This document shows, one piece after another, positions 10,341 through 21,882 of a DNA stretch of 64,000 bases (within the stretch, counting starts at the first letter, position 1; each line of letters starts with the position of its first letter). The notes beneath the pieces were generated by a model. That model ran no database searches and was not told the DNA's origin. It saw only the letters and a program-made list of their open reading frames with translations. Source of the DNA: Actinomycetota bacterium (GTDB lineage: Bacteria; Actinomycetota; Actinomycetes; Nanopelagicales; Nanopelagicaceae); assembly GCA_009698675.1 (NCBI GenBank), contig WLPT01000002.1, forward strand, positions 62,001 through 126,000. The letters run 5' to 3'. A program made the position numbers and the translations under genes.

Positions 10341-11392
10341 GCGCTAATTCTCTCATAAGCTGCAGCGAGTTCACTGGCATTTGCATCCTCAATACGCAAA
10401 GTTGCACCGATCGCCGATATGGCTACAAAGCGCAGAGATGTGCCTCTGGACTTCTTATCCAACGCCAGGAGTGGAAATAACTCACTCCATGCAGCTCTCG
10501 GGTAAGTAGTTGGTAGACCAAGTGCAGTTAAGAGCTGGCGGTGCAGTTGAACAACTTGCGCTGAAAGCAATCCCTTAATCTCTGCTAACTCCGCGGCAAA
10601 AACTAATCCGATTGATACTGCTTCGCCATGGCGAAGGCTATATTTGCTATGTATCTCAACGGCATGGCCGAGCGTGTGACCATAGTTGAGTACCTCGCGA
10701 TTGAAACTCTCCTTAAAATCACTAGAGACAACCATCGCCTTAACTTGCACAGCAGCTTCAATTAACGCCAACGTGGTAGATAAATCACCACGTAACTCCG
10801 GTAACGTCCTATCTTTAAGAATCTCTACAATTTGATTCTCTGCAATAAAGCCACATTTAATAACTTCAGCCATACCGGCGGCAAAGTCACGATCTCCAAG
10901 AGTTTTCAACCATGAGAGATCTATGAGCACAGAGTGCGGAGAGTAGAAAGCACCAATCAGATTCTTTCCATATCCACTGTTTATCCCAGTTTTGCCACCA
11001 ATTGCTGCATCCACCATTCCAGCTACACTCGTAGGAACTGCTACCCAATCAACTCCTCTTAGCCACGTCGCTGCAACGAAGCCAGATACATCGGTGATAG
11101 CACCTCCCCCAACACCAACAATCAAATCTGATCGAGTAAAGCCTGCAGCGGCCAGCCAATCCCATAGACGCGCAGTGATCTCAACGCTTTTAGCGGCCTC
11201 ACCATCTGGAAGCTTAAAGTAGAAAACCTCAGAATCGATGGGATTATCTAACCGAACGGCATCCTCCATGAGCTCGCTATGAATGATAGCTACGCGAGTT
11301 CGGCCGTGTGCCAGAGCGATCAACTGAGTTTTCCATTGGCAATCGATTAGAACCTCATACGTGCGATCGGCAGTGATCGAAACTTTTTTCAT
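10337..11392 (-). CDS. aroB: 3-dehydroquinate synthase
   Basis: This 351-residue, NAD- and metal-dependent enzyme of the shikimate pathway cyclises DAHP to 3-dehydroquinate. Conserved segments include GVGGGAITDVSGFVAATWLRG, VPTSVAGMVDAAIGGKTGIN, KNLIGAFYSP and the metal-ligand histidine region LNYGHTLGHAVE. It overlaps aroK upstream (ATGA) and aroQ downstream. Confidence 0.97.
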   Translation of the reverse strand: MKKVSITADRTYEVLIDCQWKTQLIALAHGRTRVAIIHSELMEDAVRLDNPIDSEVFYFKLPDGEAAKSVEITARLWDWLAAAGFTRSDLIVGVGGGAITDVSGFVAATWLRGVDWVAVPTSVAGMVDAAIGGKTGINSGYGKNLIGAFYSPHSVLIDLSWLKTLGDRDFAAGMAEVIKCGFIAENQIVEILKDRTLPELRGDLSTTLALIEAAVQVKAMVVSSDFKESFNREVLNYGHTLGHAVEIHSKYSLRHGEAVSIGLVFAAELAEIKGLLSAQVVQLHRQLLTALGLPTTYPRAAWSELFPLLALDKKSRGTSLRFVAISAIGATLRIEDANASELAAAYERISA

Positions 11393-11895
11393 ATCAACGC
11401 CTCTTTCTTTATCGCGCCAACAATCTCATCTAACTTCATGGAATCAACTTTAATCACACTCGTTGCTAATCGCTCATAAATCGGACGACGCAATTCATAC
11501 AAGGACTGCCATTGGGCGCGCGGATTACCTAAGAGCAAAGGTCTATCTCGATTAAAGCCCACTCGCGGAGCGGCCACTGCGAGCGAAACATCTAAAAATA
11601 CTATTGGACTTGAAATCGCCTCCAGTAGGTTTTGTGCACGCTGCGAAATAGGGGCGCCTCCACCAAGAGCTAAAACAATATCGACCTCTTTAAGTGAATT
11701 GGCAAGTGCTTCAAACTCCAAATCTCTAAAGACAGCCTCACCTTGATCGACAAAAATATCGGAGATTTTTTTCCCTGTGCTTGCCTCCACAAGATTATCG
11801 GTATCTGCGAAAACAACATCGAGAGATTTCGCCAAAGCCTTGCCGACAGTGCTTTTTCCGCTACCGGGTGGGCCAATTAGAACTACTCTGGGCAT
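11389..11895 (-). CDS. aroK: Shikimate kinase
   Basis: This 168-residue P-loop kinase phosphorylates shikimate at O3. The Walker A motif GPPGSGKSTVGKALA is near the N-terminus. The shikimate-binding DTDNLVE and the GGGAP motif follow, and the lid region RDRPLLLG carries the expected arginines. It stands between aroC and aroB, as in other actinobacteria. Confidence 0.96.
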   Translation of the reverse strand: MPRVVLIGPPGSGKSTVGKALAKSLDVVFADTDNLVEASTGKKISDIFVDQGEAVFRDLEFEALANSLKEVDIVLALGGGAPISQRAQNLLEAISSPIVFLDVSLAVAAPRVGFNRDRPLLLGNPRAQWQSLYELRRPIYERLATSVIKVDSMKLDEIVGAIKKEALI

Positions 11896-11904
11896 GAGGC
11901 TGGC

Positions 11905-13086
11905 CTACTTAAAATTTAAGTGATCCATGTAGCTCTGAAAATTTCGACGTGTCTCAGTAACGCTGTCACCGCCAAATTTCTCTAAGACCGCCTCGGCTAG
12001 AACCAGAGCCACCATCGCCTCGGCTACGACTCCAGCTGCAGGAACAGCACAGACATCTGAACGCTGATTAATGGCTTTAGCAGGCAGACCTGTGGCTACA
12101 TCGATTGTGTCCAAAGCCTTTGGCACTGTAGAAATTGGTTTCATCGCCGCTCTAACGCGCAGGATTTCACCGTTGGACATTCCGCCTTCGGTACCGCCTG
12201 CGCGATCAGTGCGACGAACAATTTTGCCATCGCTAGATTTTTCAATCTCATCATGGGCAAGGCTTCCACGGCGAGTTGCAGTTTCAAATCCATCGCCAAC
12301 TTCTACGCCCTTAATCGCCTGTATCCCCATAAGCGCACCTGCCAAACGTGCATCTAATCGTCGATCCCAGTGAACATGCGAACCTAGACCCGGGGGCATG
12401 TTAAAGGCCAACACCTCTACAACGCCACCAAGTGTGTCACCCTGTGAGTGCGCATCTTCAATCTCGGCGATCATCAACGCACTCGTTGCTGTATCCGAAC
12501 AACGAACGGGATCATCATCGATTCGCTGCATATCACCTGATGCAGGAAGAAGAGTATTAGCTGGAACACGTACCGCTCCGATAGATAAGACGTGGCTTAG
12601 AATCGTAATTCCCACACTCTGTTCAAGAAAGCGCCTTGCCACTGCACCAAGGGCTACACGCGAGGCGGTTTCGCGCGCACTTGCACGCTCTAAAATTGGG
12701 CGGGCATCATCTAGATCATACTTTTGCATTCCAACTAAATCGGCATGGCCTGGACGAGGTCTAGTCAACGGTGCGTTTCTAGCTAATGAATCAATCTCTT
12801 GACTAGCAACCGGATCGGCAGACATTACTTTTTCCCATTTGGGCCACTCTGAGTTTTCAATTTGAATCGCAATTGGACCGCCCTGTGTTAAACCAAGGCG
12901 CACTCCCCCAAGAATATTTACCTTATCGGCTTCAAAACTCTGTCTTGCTCCGCGTCCAACACCTAAGCGTCTGCGCGCCAAGTGGTAGTCGATATCTTGA
13001 GTTGTTACCTCAACAGATGCAGGGATGCCTTCAAGAATCGCGCTCAGGGCTTGGCCGTGTGACTCACCTGCTGTTAACCAACGCAT
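11905..13086 (-). CDS. aroC: Chorismate synthase
   Basis: This protein of about 393 residues carries out the last shikimate-pathway step (EPSP to chorismate) using reduced FMN. The N-terminus [20 protein letters not shown] is the family signature; later motifs are [28 protein letters not shown] and [20 protein letters not shown]. The track ORF begins at 13143, but the ATG at 13086 gives the conserved N-terminus. The coding start overlaps the end of the upstream peptidase gene by about 23 bases, which suggests coupling. No strong ribosome site is visible. Confidence 0.97.
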   Translation of the reverse strand: MRWLTAGESHGQALSAILEGIPASVEVTTQDIDYHLARRRLGVGRGARQSFEADKVNILGGVRLGLTQGGPIAIQIENSEWPKWEKVMSADPVASQEIDSLARNAPLTRPRPGHADLVGMQKYDLDDARPILERASARETASRVALGAVARRFLEQSVGITILSHVLSIGAVRVPANTLLPASGDMQRIDDDPVRCSDTATSALMIAEIEDAHSQGDTLGGVVEVLAFNMPPGLGSHVHWDRRLDARLAGALMGIQAIKGVEVGDGFETATRRGSLAHDEIEKSSDGKIVRRTDRAGGTEGGMSNGEILRVRAAMKPISTVPKALDTIDVATGLPAKAINQRSDVCAVPAAGVVAEAMVALVLAEAVLEKFGGDSVTETRRNFQSYMDHLNFK

Positions 13087-13513
13087 GTGCGTATTCTTGC
13101 AGAGATGGAGCGCTACCCGCAGCCAAATAGAGCCCGCAGCCAAGAATTATCGCTAAAGCTAGAGCAATAGTGCGGGGAATTTGGCGCTGCAAGCAGGTTA
13201 TGAGAATAATCTGCAGCGCCGCCGCCACATAGATCCACAATAGCAGTGCGAACAACTCAGATAGGCCAGCAAGATTTAGCGCCAGAACCGCTAGAAAAAG
13301 TAGTTTGACATCACCCATTCCCATGCCCATCACCATCACTGCCATAATCGAAAAGAATATGAAGACGATAACCACTTTGAAAGATGCCACTCCAAAGATA
13401 ACGCGTTCCAATCCTACGTAGTAGGCAATAAATATCAGATAGATATTTGGAATCCTGTGGTATTTACAGTCAGCCAAAACAACTGGCAAAGCAAACAGGG
13501 TCAAACAAATCAT
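13064..13513 (-). CDS. Minimal prepilin peptidase (A24 family)
   Basis: This 149-residue hydrophobic protein has several predicted membrane helices. It keeps both aspartates of the A24 aspartyl peptidases: one in [11 protein letters not shown] near the N-terminus and one in [12 protein letters not shown] (the GxGDxK motif). It lacks the N-terminal methylase domain of full-length PilD enzymes, so it resembles short FppA/TadV-type peptidases that process Flp/Tad pilins. It lies inside the aromatic operon, overlapping aroC, with no pilus genes in the window. The family assignment is firm; the substrate is unknown. Confidence 0.82.
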   Translation of the reverse strand: MICLTLFALPVVLADCKYHRIPNIYLIFIAYYVGLERVIFGVASFKVVIVFIFFSIMAVMVMGMGMGDVKLLFLAVLALNLAGLSELFALLLWIYVAAALQIILITCLQRQIPRTIALALAIILGCGLYLAAGSAPSLQEYAHALVNSR

Positions 13514-13551
13514 GAAGCAAGATTAATTAATCCTAGAGTCCACCGATTAGC

Positions 13552-14370
13552 CTATGTGGATGCCTTCAACATCTTTAGCGCCGCTTCACGCATAATTGAG
13601 GCCATCGGCGCGCGTTCAAAGATATGGCCTGAGAATAGGCTCACTTGATCTATGCCCTGATGAATTAGTAGATCTAGTCCATCAATAGTTTGGCCACCTG
13701 CGCCACTCCATGCCACTAAACTTTTCGTGGGCCAGGGCTTATAGAGGACATCAAGGAAGACACCTGTTGGCTTAGTAGGAAAATATGGAATTAAGCTATC
13801 ACTTGCACCCTCTGGCGTAGTCGAGATGATTAAATCTGCTGTTTCAAATGCAGCGTGATCAGACCATGTTGTAAAAACTAAATTTGAACTTTCTACGCTT
13901 TGTGAGATTGCATCAAATCTAGATTCAGAGCGATTCATAACAGTGATAGTCGAAGCAACTCCATCACAGGCAGCTGCCGCAGCTCTGGCCGTAGCTCCGC
14001 CGCCGATAATTAACACCTCACCTCGGGCATCTAGATTGTGAAATCCAAGAGCGTGCGTGAATCCGGCAACATCTGTTGTGCTTGCGCTCCAATTAGCATC
14101 AGAATGCAAGAGCGTATTGGCGCTACGAATCCTCGCAGCCAGCTCGGAATTCTCTGTCGCTAAACTCAAAACCTCTTCCTTGAGTGGCATCGTAAGAGAG
14201 AAACCGGTCCAACTCCCTTGGCAACTCAAAAGAAATGCGCCGAGTTCCCCGCTCTTAACTTCTATACGAGTGTAATCACTCTCCAATCCAAGTTCGGTAT
14301 ATGCAACCGTGTGTAGTAGTGGACTCAATGAATGTGAAATCGGAGAACCTAAGACAGCAGCCTTGATCAC
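13552..14370 (-). CDS. aroE: Shikimate dehydrogenase
   Basis: This 272-residue NADP-dependent reductase converts dehydroshikimate to shikimate. The substrate-binding segment LGSPISHSLSPLLHTVAY, the lysine in LTMPLKEEV, TTDVAGF, and the dinucleotide fold VLIIGGGATARAAAAAC are all visible. The C-terminal GLDLLIHQG segment is typical of the family. Its GTG start overlaps the mltG TGA. Confidence 0.93.
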   Translation of the reverse strand: MIKAAVLGSPISHSLSPLLHTVAYTELGLESDYTRIEVKSGELGAFLLSCQGSWTGFSLTMPLKEEVLSLATENSELAARIRSANTLLHSDANWSASTTDVAGFTHALGFHNLDARGEVLIIGGGATARAAAAACDGVASTITVMNRSESRFDAISQSVESSNLVFTTWSDHAAFETADLIISTTPEGASDSLIPYFPTKPTGVFLDVLYKPWPTKSLVAWSGAGGQTIDGLDLLIHQGIDQVSLFSGHIFERAPMASIMREAALKMLKAST

Positions 14371-15383
14371 TTAAATGCTCCCTCCTTACGATTCTTCTCA
14401 TAAATCTTCTTCCATCCATTAAACTCACTATTAGAGGATGTAAATCGCGTATCGCCAGGTGCAACTGTGATGAAATATAACCAGTCACCAACGCTAGGGT
14501 GCAAAGCTGCCGACATTGCATCGACACCTGGGTTACCAATGGGAGTTGGAGGTAGGCCATTGTGTTTATAGGTGTTGTACGCAGATACTATAAATGTCGA
14601 TGAAGTGCTTAAAAAGATCTGACCTCTGACCTTTTTAATGTAATGGATTGTTGAATCCATTTGCAAAGGCATTGAAATCTTTAAACGGTTAAAGATAACT
14701 CTCGCCACTTTTTGAAAATCTGCTGTATCGGCCTCAGATTGCACGATTGATGCGATTATCAATAATTGGAGGGGTGAATACGAACCGTGCGAGTTGAGGA
14801 TTTGTTGACCGACATTCTCACTTTCAAATCGATTCACCATCGACTGTACAAACTCTGTCGCAGTTGTACCCGTTGCAAAACTATATTGTGCTGGAAAGAG
14901 TAGACCTTCCGAGTTTGAAAAACCTTTCGGCAGAACCACGCTCTTGAACGCTGCCTCTATCTGCGATTTAGTAAATCCATACCTTCGCATTAAATCTTCG
15001 ATTTCACTTTTCCATGCACCTTCGAAAACCTTTATTAGATTTGGAATTCGCTTCGAGTCTAAAAGTTGTTCCAACGCTTGTGCTGCAGAGATTTTAAGAC
15101 TAAGTCGATGCATACCGGGCGATACTTTCTCAGAGCGTTTATCTCCAACTGCAATACGAAAGTACGCCCTTGCGGATTTAATCACACCATTGTCAAAGAG
15201 AATCTTGGCAACATCAGAGCCTGTCGCACCGGATGGGATTTCGACATCGACTTGCGATTGACCGGCAGAGATGACACGAAAAGAGTAATCCGGAGTCGAT
15301 GAAACATTACTTCGGACTGTGTGAATTGAAAAAGTGAGCGCCACAATAAAAACCATGGCAAGAACTAGCCCTCTATATCGCAT
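14367..15383 (-). CDS. mltG: Endolytic murein transglycosylase MltG (YceG family)
   Basis: This protein of about 338 residues has one N-terminal membrane helix (residues ~8-25) and an extracytoplasmic YceG domain. Members cut nascent peptidoglycan strands, acting as terminases of glycan synthesis. The conserved active-site stretch IIASIVQSEADTADF and the following NRLKISMPLQMDSTIHY motif are present, as is the C-terminal NTYKHNGLPPTPIGNPG. The track starts at a TTG one codon earlier; I prefer the ATG at 15383. The mltG-aroE neighbourhood with ruvX and alaS is usual in actinobacteria. Confidence 0.93.
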   Translation of the reverse strand: MRYRGLVLAMVFIVALTFSIHTVRSNVSSTPDYSFRVISAGQSQVDVEIPSGATGSDVAKILFDNGVIKSARAYFRIAVGDKRSEKVSPGMHRLSLKISAAQALEQLLDSKRIPNLIKVFEGAWKSEIEDLMRRYGFTKSQIEAAFKSVVLPKGFSNSEGLLFPAQYSFATGTTATEFVQSMVNRFESENVGQQILNSHGSYSPLQLLIIASIVQSEADTADFQKVARVIFNRLKISMPLQMDSTIHYIKKVRGQIFLSTSSTFIVSAYNTYKHNGLPPTPIGNPGVDAMSAALHPSVGDWLYFITVAPGDTRFTSSNSEFNGWKKIYEKNRKEGAFK

Positions 15384-15805
15384 CAACGATTCTTCTCGAT
15401 AGAGAGCGCAAACTCCAAAATTGCAACAGCGGCGGCTTGATCGATTTTGCTCTTGGCATCCTTTGAATTAATCCCTGATTCGCGCAGACTACGCGCAGCG
15501 CTGATAGTAGATAAACGCTCATCTATTGCTTCAACTGGTGCATCACTGAGAGTTTTAAGAAGCTCGGCAAAATCTGCCGCTTTCTCTGCTGAAACCCCAA
15601 GAGAGCCATCCATATTTGAAGGCCTTCCTACATAGATCGCGATCGGTTCATACTCACGCAAGATCTCAACTATGTGCAACTCCAAATGCTTATCTGAAGT
15701 TTTAAGTGTTGTGAGTGGAGATGAGAGAATTGCATCTGGGTCACATAGTGCAACACCTATTCGAACATCGCCATAGTCGAAAGCTATACGGCGCCCGCGT
15801 TGCAT
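15383..15805 (-). CDS. ruvX: Putative pre-16S rRNA nuclease / Holliday junction resolvase-like protein
   Basis: This 140-residue YqgF-family protein has an RNase H-like fold. The N-terminal IAFDYGDVRIGVALCDPD carries the first catalytic aspartate; VGRPSNMDGSLG and the C-terminal SKIDQAAAVAILEFAL are also typical. Family members mature the 5' end of 16S rRNA; resolvase activity is debated. It sits between alaS and mltG, the common order. Confidence 0.93.
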   Translation of the reverse strand: MQRGRRIAFDYGDVRIGVALCDPDAILSSPLTTLKTSDKHLELHIVEILREYEPIAIYVGRPSNMDGSLGVSAEKAADFAELLKTLSDAPVEAIDERLSTISAARSLRESGINSKDAKSKIDQAAAVAILEFALSIEKNR

Positions 15806-15813
15806 ATCTACAA

Positions 15814-18486
15814 TTATCCCGCTATCGCTGTGGCTATCGCAGCGAGTGCTTCATTGACTTTAGAGCTTTCCGTCCCGCCGCCTTGAGCGAAATCATCTTT
15901 ACCGCCGCCTCCACCACCTAGGACAACTGATCCAATCTTAACTAACGCCCCAGCCTTAATTCCCGCGCTGCGCCCTTGATCGCTAACTGCTACAACTAAA
16001 ACAGGTTTCCCATCATTGAGGCTTATGAGTGCCACAACTGAATTTGCCGCCTTATTGCGCAACTCAAGTGCGATTGCTCGCAAATCATCTCCAGAGATTC
16101 CATCACTTAAGGTAGCAAGCGTTGTTGTTACTCCGTTGATTACAGTGGCCGTCTTGGCAATATCGTTAACTTGAGCAAAGGCAGCTTGGGATCTAAGACC
16201 ACTTAGCTCTTTTTCAATATCCCGAACCTTATTTAGAAGCTCTGAGATTCTCTCTGGAAGCTCTTCAACTCGCGCCCCTTTTATAATCTGTGTCAAAGAG
16301 TTCAAGAGGATATGTTCGCGCGCTAAAAACTTGTAGGCATCTGCGCCAACTAGGGCTTCGACCCTACGTACTCCTGCACCAATAGATGATTCACTTAGTA
16401 ACTTAACAACACCTAATTGACCCGAACGTTTCACGTGGGTTCCACCGCAGAGTTCGCGAGCCCAATCTCCAACACTAACTACGCGAACGAGATCACCGTA
16501 CTTCTCGCCAAAGAGGGCCATTGCGCCTATCTCCTTAGCTTGTGCTTGTGACATCGTTTGTGCGCTTACCTCTAAGTTATCTAACAAAAGAGAATTAACG
16601 CGTGACTCAACTTCATTTATAACGCTATCTGGAACGGCCCCTGTTGCAGGAAAATCGAAACGGAAGCGACCGGGTGAGTTTTCAGAACCTGCCTGCGTTG
16701 CAGTTTCACCGAGAATCTCGCGAAATGCTTTATGGACCATATGCGTTGCCGTATGGGCGCGTGAAATAGCCTCACGTCGTTCAATGTCGATCGCAGCGAC
16801 AGCTTCATCACCTACCTCCAGGCCACCGCTAACTACGCGACCTCGATGAACGAAGACACCTGGTACCGGTGTTTGCACATCGTCAATTTCAATTAAAGCA
16901 CCGCTGGCCAATGTAATCGTTCCACCATCGGCTAGCTGGCCTCCGCCCTCGGCGTAAAAAGGTGTGCGATTGAGAATAATCTCTACCTCATCACCTGCTC
17001 CAGCACTCTTTGATGAAATTCCACCTAGAAGAATTCCAGTTATCTGCGAATCCGTAGTTACATCGCTATATCCGCAGAACTCACTCTTGCCACTCTTGTC
17101 AGCGATTGCACGATACTCACTTACATCGGTATGCCCGCTCTTCTTCGCACGAGAATCCGCCTTTGCGCGATCCTTCTGCTCCTTCATTAAGCGCCTAAAC
17201 CCATCCTCATCAACCTCAAGACCCTCTTCACGCGCCATCTCTAGAGTTAAATCAAATGGAAAGCCATACGTGTCATGGAGTTTGAAGGCGTCGGCACCAG
17301 GTAAGACAGAGCTCTTGCTCTTCTTGAGCTGAGCACTTGCAACATCGAAAATGGAGGTGCCGCTCTTGAGAGTCTGTAAAAAGCTCTCTTCCTCAGAAAC
17401 ACTCACTGAAAGAATACGGGTTTTATCGGTATTTAACTCTGGATACTGAGCTCCCATTGCTCCGATTGCCGCAACCGTTAGTTCAGACATAACTGGATCC
17501 ATCGAACCAAGAAGACGCATATTTCGAATCGTTCTACGCATCATACGACGAAGGACATAACCTCGTCCCTCATTTCCCGGCGTGACTCCGTCTCCAATGA
17601 GCATCGCAGATGTACGTGCGTGGTCGGCGATTACTCGAAGTGATACATCGCTCTTTTCGGATGCTCCGTAAACAACTCCAGTTAACTCTGAGGCCTTCTT
17701 AAGAATCTGCATCGTGGTATCAATCTCATAAATATTTGCAACGCCCTGTAAAAGCGCGGCCATTCTCTCTAAGCCAAGTCCAGTATCAATACTCTTTGCA
17801 GGAAGCTCGCCTAGGATTGGAAAGTCATCTTTTCCGCTTCCAACACCACGTTCATTCTGCATAAAGACAAGATTCCAAACCTCCATATAGCGATTCTCAT
17901 CGGCAATCGGTCCGCCATCTTTACCAAACTCAGGGCCACGGTCGTAGTAAATTTCAGAGCATGGTCCGCACGGTCCAGGTACTCCCATCGACCAGAAATT
18001 ATCACCCATTCCCATTCGTTGAATGCGCTCTTTCGGGACACCAATCTTCTTATGCCAAATGTCGGCCGCTTCATCATCATCGAGAAAAACAGTGACCCAT
18101 AAACGCTCTTCGGCGAAACCATACCCACCATCACTAATAGGTCTAGTCAGCAACTCCCAAGCTAAAGAGATTGCGCCCTCTTTGAAGTAGTCACCAAAGG
18201 AGAAGTTGCCACACATCTGAAAGAAAGATGCATGGCGCGTGGTCTTGCCTACCTCGTCAATATCTAGAGTTCGTACACACTTTTGCACCGATGTTGCGCG
18301 CTTATACGGAGGCCTCACCTCACCGAGGAAATAAGGTTTGAATGGCACCATTCCAGCATTAACGAGAAGAAGATTAGGATCATCGGCGATCAAAGATGCC
18401 GATGGGACAACGGTGTGAGTTAAACCTTGACGGTTATCACTTTCAAAGAAGCGCAGCCAGCGCGCACGGATCTCGGCGGATTCCAC
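15814..18486 (-). CDS. alaS: Alanyl-tRNA synthetase
   Basis: This 890-residue class II synthetase starts with GTG. The N-terminal catalytic core holds motif 1-3 regions, with [16 protein letters not shown] and [13 protein letters not shown] visible. The editing domain has the zinc-binding HTATHMVH and CGGTH motifs, and a C-terminal DHHA1-type domain ends in a glycine-rich [15 protein letters not shown] stretch. All standard domains are present at normal length. It lies in the alaS-ruvX-mltG-aroE cluster. Confidence 0.98.
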   Translation of the reverse strand: MESAEIRARWLRFFESDNRQGLTHTVVPSASLIADDPNLLLVNAGMVPFKPYFLGEVRPPYKRATSVQKCVRTLDIDEVGKTTRHASFFQMCGNFSFGDYFKEGAISLAWELLTRPISDGGYGFAEERLWVTVFLDDDEAADIWHKKIGVPKERIQRMGMGDNFWSMGVPGPCGPCSEIYYDRGPEFGKDGGPIADENRYMEVWNLVFMQNERGVGSGKDDFPILGELPAKSIDTGLGLERMAALLQGVANIYEIDTTMQILKKASELTGVVYGASEKSDVSLRVIADHARTSAMLIGDGVTPGNEGRGYVLRRMMRRTIRNMRLLGSMDPVMSELTVAAIGAMGAQYPELNTDKTRILSVSVSEEESFLQTLKSGTSIFDVASAQLKKSKSSVLPGADAFKLHDTYGFPFDLTLEMAREEGLEVDEDGFRRLMKEQKDRAKADSRAKKSGHTDVSEYRAIADKSGKSEFCGYSDVTTDSQITGILLGGISSKSAGAGDEVEIILNRTPFYAEGGGQLADGGTITLASGALIEIDDVQTPVPGVFVHRGRVVSGGLEVGDEAVAAIDIERREAISRAHTATHMVHKAFREILGETATQAGSENSPGRFRFDFPATGAVPDSVINEVESRVNSLLLDNLEVSAQTMSQAQAKEIGAMALFGEKYGDLVRVVSVGDWARELCGGTHVKRSGQLGVVKLLSESSIGAGVRRVEALVGADAYKFLAREHILLNSLTQIIKGARVEELPERISELLNKVRDIEKELSGLRSQAAFAQVNDIAKTATVINGVTTTLATLSDGISGDDLRAIALELRNKAANSVVALISLNDGKPVLVVAVSDQGRSAGIKAGALVKIGSVVLGGGGGGKDDFAQGGGTESSKVNEALAAIATAIAG

Positions 18487-18495
18487 GTGCCGTGA

Positions 18496-18855
18496 TCACT
18501 CAGCCTTCTTCTTAGAGCGTGACTTTGACATCGAAGCCGCCGATAAAAGCGCACCGGCAATCTTGACCGCAGATCCATTTTTATTCATAAATGAATTAGT
18601 CGCCTCAGTAAATTTCTCTGAGATATCTTCGGCATTCTTGCTGATCTTATTAATACTCTTTAGTGGTCCATTGACCAAAGTAACCGTCGTATGCACCTCT
18701 TCGATCAAAGGCGCAGTCTCATCGGTAAGTGATTTAAGTGAAAGTTTTGCCTCATCTATAAATCGGCCAACTCGGATCACGACATAACTAAGTGCAATCG
18801 CGATGATAAATAACGCGCATGCCGCGATAATCGTTGCAATTCCACCTGGGCCCAT
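18496..18855 (-). CDS. DUF948-family membrane-anchored protein
   Basis: This 119-residue protein has one N-terminal membrane helix (IIAACALFIIAIALSYVVIR), then a helical amphipathic region and a lysine/arginine-rich tail (SKSRSKKKAE). It matches the DUF948 family that in actinobacteria is found between aspS and alaS. The function is unknown. The helical cytoplasmic part rich in Glu and Lys suggests a coiled-coil partner role, but that is only inference. Confidence 0.75.
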   Translation of the reverse strand: MGPGGIATIIAACALFIIAIALSYVVIRVGRFIDEAKLSLKSLTDETAPLIEEVHTTVTLVNGPLKSINKISKNAEDISEKFTEATNSFMNKNGSAVKIAGALLSAASMSKSRSKKKAE

Positions 18856-18859
18856 GTTA

Positions 18860-20611
18860 TTAGCCTACCTGAGGTGCACTCTTAGGAGCACCATCAATGC
18901 CACTCTCTTTACGTTGGGCGGGCGTAATAGGCGTTGGCGCGCCAGTAAGTGGATCTCCACCACTTGCCGTCTTAGGGAAAGCGATAACTTCACGAATCGA
19001 ATCCGAGCCGGTAAGTAAGGCACAGACGCGATCTAACCCCAAAGCGATTCCACCGTGTGGAGGAGGTCCATAGTTAAATGCCTCAAGCAGGAAACCAAAT
19101 TTGGAGGCAGCCTCTTCATCACTTAAACCAATAGTTCGAAAAACCTCTCTCTGCATCTTTTGATCGTGGATACGGATGGAGCCTCCGCCGAGTTCAGTGC
19201 CATTCAAAACAATGTCATAGGCGTAAGCCAACGCATGTGCAGGATCGGTTGCAAAAGTTGTTGCAAACTCAGGTTTTGGTCCAGTGAAAGGGTGGTGCAC
19301 TGCCGTCCATCCGCCGTTATCGGTTGGTTCAAACATCGGGGCATCCAGAACCCACAAGAACTCCCAAGCGCCCTCGGCAATTAAGCCACAACGCTTTCCT
19401 ATCTCTAAGCGAACGGCGCCAAGTAGATTCAACGACTGGCTTAGCTCACCAGCTGCGAAAAAGATTGCATCTCCTGGCTTTGCACCTGCGGCCTGGGCGA
19501 TGTCGGCGCACTCCTTTTCACTTAAATTCTTTGCAACCGGCCCACCTAAGCTTGAATCGTCATTGATGAGAATATAAGCCAGACCCTTTGCTCCTCGGGC
19601 CTTGGCCCAGTCTTGCCAAGCATCGAGTTCGCGACGTGGCGAGGCAGCCCCTCCAGGCATAACAACTGATCCGACATACGGAGCTTGAAATACTCTAAAA
19701 GTTGTATCGGCAAAGAACTGCGTCTGATCTACGAGTTCATTTGCAAAACGAAGATCTGGTTTGTCAGATCCAAATCGTGACATCGCATCGGCATAAGTCA
19801 TGCGCGGTAGTGGAAGTGCAATCGTATAACCGAGCGCCTCCTTCCAAATCTTTGCAACTATCTTCTCGGCGATAGCTAAAATGTCCTCTTGGTCTATAAA
19901 GGACATTTCAATATCTAACTGAGTGAATTCGGGTTGGCGATCGGCGCGAAAATCCTCATCGCGGAAACAACGTGCAATTTGATAGTACTTTTCCATACCG
20001 GCGACCATCAATAACTGCTTGAAAAGCTGCGGAGACTGAGGAAGGGCATACCAACTTCCTGGCTGTAAACGAACTGGCACTAGAAAATCACGAGCACCCT
20101 CAGGAGTAGAACGTGTTAGATAAGGAGTTTCGATCTCTAAAAACTCCTCCTCCTCCATAACTCGGCGTATCGTCGATGTAACTTTTGAGCGAAGCCGTAG
20201 ATTTGCAGCGGGTTTTTCGCGACGTAAATCTAAGTAGCGATACTTAAGTCGGACTTCTTCGCTAATATCGGAATCATTGCCGCTATCGACGGGGAAAGGC
20301 AGCGGCGCAGATTCGCTAAGAACTACAACGCTATCGCCCATGATTTCAATCTCGCCCGTTGGAATATTTAAGTTTTCGTTACCTGCGGGTCTGGCTAAAA
20401 CCTCACCAGTAATAAGCAGGCACCACTCAGCACGTAAAGCCCCCGCAATTTTCTCGTCACGGATCACAACTTGAACCGAACCTGATGCATCACGAAGATC
20501 GATAAAGGCGACCCCACCATGATCTCGGCGGCGTGAAACCCAACCCGCCAACGTAACAACCGTGCCGGTATCGGATTTACGTAATGAGCCTGCTTGGTGG
20601 GTTCTTAACAT
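18860..20611 (-). CDS. aspS: Aspartyl-tRNA synthetase
   Basis: This 583-residue enzyme is of the bacterial type: an N-terminal OB-fold anticodon domain ([23 protein letters not shown]), the class II core with [22 protein letters not shown] (motif 2) and [15 protein letters not shown] (motif 3), and the inserted GAD-type domain. A C-terminal [15 protein letters not shown] segment is normal. Whether it also charges tRNA-Asn cannot be decided here because gatCAB and asnS are outside the window. Confidence 0.97.
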   Translation of the reverse strand: MLRTHQAGSLRKSDTGTVVTLAGWVSRRRDHGGVAFIDLRDASGSVQVVIRDEKIAGALRAEWCLLITGEVLARPAGNENLNIPTGEIEIMGDSVVVLSESAPLPFPVDSGNDSDISEEVRLKYRYLDLRREKPAANLRLRSKVTSTIRRVMEEEEFLEIETPYLTRSTPEGARDFLVPVRLQPGSWYALPQSPQLFKQLLMVAGMEKYYQIARCFRDEDFRADRQPEFTQLDIEMSFIDQEDILAIAEKIVAKIWKEALGYTIALPLPRMTYADAMSRFGSDKPDLRFANELVDQTQFFADTTFRVFQAPYVGSVVMPGGAASPRRELDAWQDWAKARGAKGLAYILINDDSSLGGPVAKNLSEKECADIAQAAGAKPGDAIFFAAGELSQSLNLLGAVRLEIGKRCGLIAEGAWEFLWVLDAPMFEPTDNGGWTAVHHPFTGPKPEFATTFATDPAHALAYAYDIVLNGTELGGGSIRIHDQKMQREVFRTIGLSDEEAASKFGFLLEAFNYGPPPHGGIALGLDRVCALLTGSDSIREVIAFPKTASGGDPLTGAPTPITPAQRKESGIDGAPKSAPQVG

Positions 20612-20631
20612 AATATGTATGGTTTCGCTTT

Positions 20632-21882
20632 CTACAGTGCGTTGACTAAGGAGTCAATCGTAACCGATACGCTCACACCTGAGTTCATATTTTTAAGCTC
20701 TACGCTCTTACTGTTTAACTCTTCTTCACCAATCACAATGACATAACGCGCTCCACTCTTATCTGCAGCCTTCATTGCAGCTTTGAGGGAGCGATCTCCA
20801 AAGGCGATTTCAACGCTCTTTGCGGCCGCGCGCAGCTCTTGCGCCAACTCTAAAACCTTGACCATTGCCGAAGCTCCAAGTGGAATTATGAATAAATCTG
20901 AGAGAAATCCCTCTGGAGCAAGTACACCCTCGGCTTCAGCGGCCAAAAGCGCTCTATCGACACCTAACCCAAAGCCGATTCCAGATAGCTCCTGACCGCC
21001 CAACTCGGCCATTAAGCCGTCGTATCGGCCTCCGCCACCAATTCCTGATTGCGCCCCTAGTAGTTCATGTACAAATTCAAATGTAGTACCGGTGTAATAA
21101 TCCAAGCCACGCACCATTCGTGGATTGAGTTCATATGCAATCCCAAGGGCATCCAAATAGCTCGTAACTTTTTCAAAGTGCTCGCGCGATTCTTGCGATA
21201 GATAGTCCATGAGTAGCGGGGCAGCTGCCATGGCCTTGCGCATCTCTTCGCGCTTATCATCAAATAGTCGCAATGGGTTTAAAGCTGCACGCGCTACGGT
21301 CGCCTCATCTAAATCAAGGCCCTGAATATATTTTAAAAGGTCAACGCGATGGGCTGCACGTGAGTGTGCATCTCCAAGGGAAGTTATATCTAGACGGTAT
21401 TTTTTCAATCCGATAGCTTTAAATCCCGCATCGGCTATTGCAATCACTTCGGCATCAATGGCTGGATCATCTAAGCCAATCGCTTCAATTCCAACTTGAT
21501 AGAACTGACGATATCGTCCGGCTTGGGGACGTTCGGCACGAAAATAAGCACCTGAATACCAAATCTTTACGGGTAACTGTCCCCTATCGAGTCCGTGCTC
21601 GATCACTGCGCGCATTGCCCCCGCCGTGCCTTCAGGCCGCAACGTGATGGAGCGATCTCCACGATCGGTAAATGTATACATCTCTTTACTTACTACATCC
21701 GTAGATTCACCAACGCCTCTAGTAAAGAGCTCGGTATCTTCAAAGACTGGAAGCTCCATCAATTGATAACCGGCCATACGTGCTGGATTTATCAGGCATT
21801 CACGTACAAATTCAAAGAGCTTTGAGCGCGGAGGTACATACTCGCTGACTCCCTTCGGAGCTTGAATCTTTACACCCGCCAT
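20632..21882 (-). CDS. hisS: Histidyl-tRNA synthetase
   Basis: This 416-residue class II synthetase has [16 protein letters not shown] at the N-terminus, the motif 2 region [21 protein letters not shown], the histidine-specific [16 protein letters not shown] and [10 protein letters not shown], motif 3 [12 protein letters not shown], and a C-terminal anticodon-binding domain. It overlaps the stop of the metallo-hydrolase upstream (TAATG) and is followed by aspS, a conserved pairing. Confidence 0.97.
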   Translation of the reverse strand: MAGVKIQAPKGVSEYVPPRSKLFEFVRECLINPARMAGYQLMELPVFEDTELFTRGVGESTDVVSKEMYTFTDRGDRSITLRPEGTAGAMRAVIEHGLDRGQLPVKIWYSGAYFRAERPQAGRYRQFYQVGIEAIGLDDPAIDAEVIAIADAGFKAIGLKKYRLDITSLGDAHSRAAHRVDLLKYIQGLDLDEATVARAALNPLRLFDDKREEMRKAMAAAPLLMDYLSQESREHFEKVTSYLDALGIAYELNPRMVRGLDYYTGTTFEFVHELLGAQSGIGGGGRYDGLMAELGGQELSGIGFGLGVDRALLAAEAEGVLAPEGFLSDLFIIPLGASAMVKVLELAQELRAAAKSVEIAFGDRSLKAAMKAADKSGARYVIVIGEEELNSKSVELKNMNSGVSVSVTIDSLVNAL

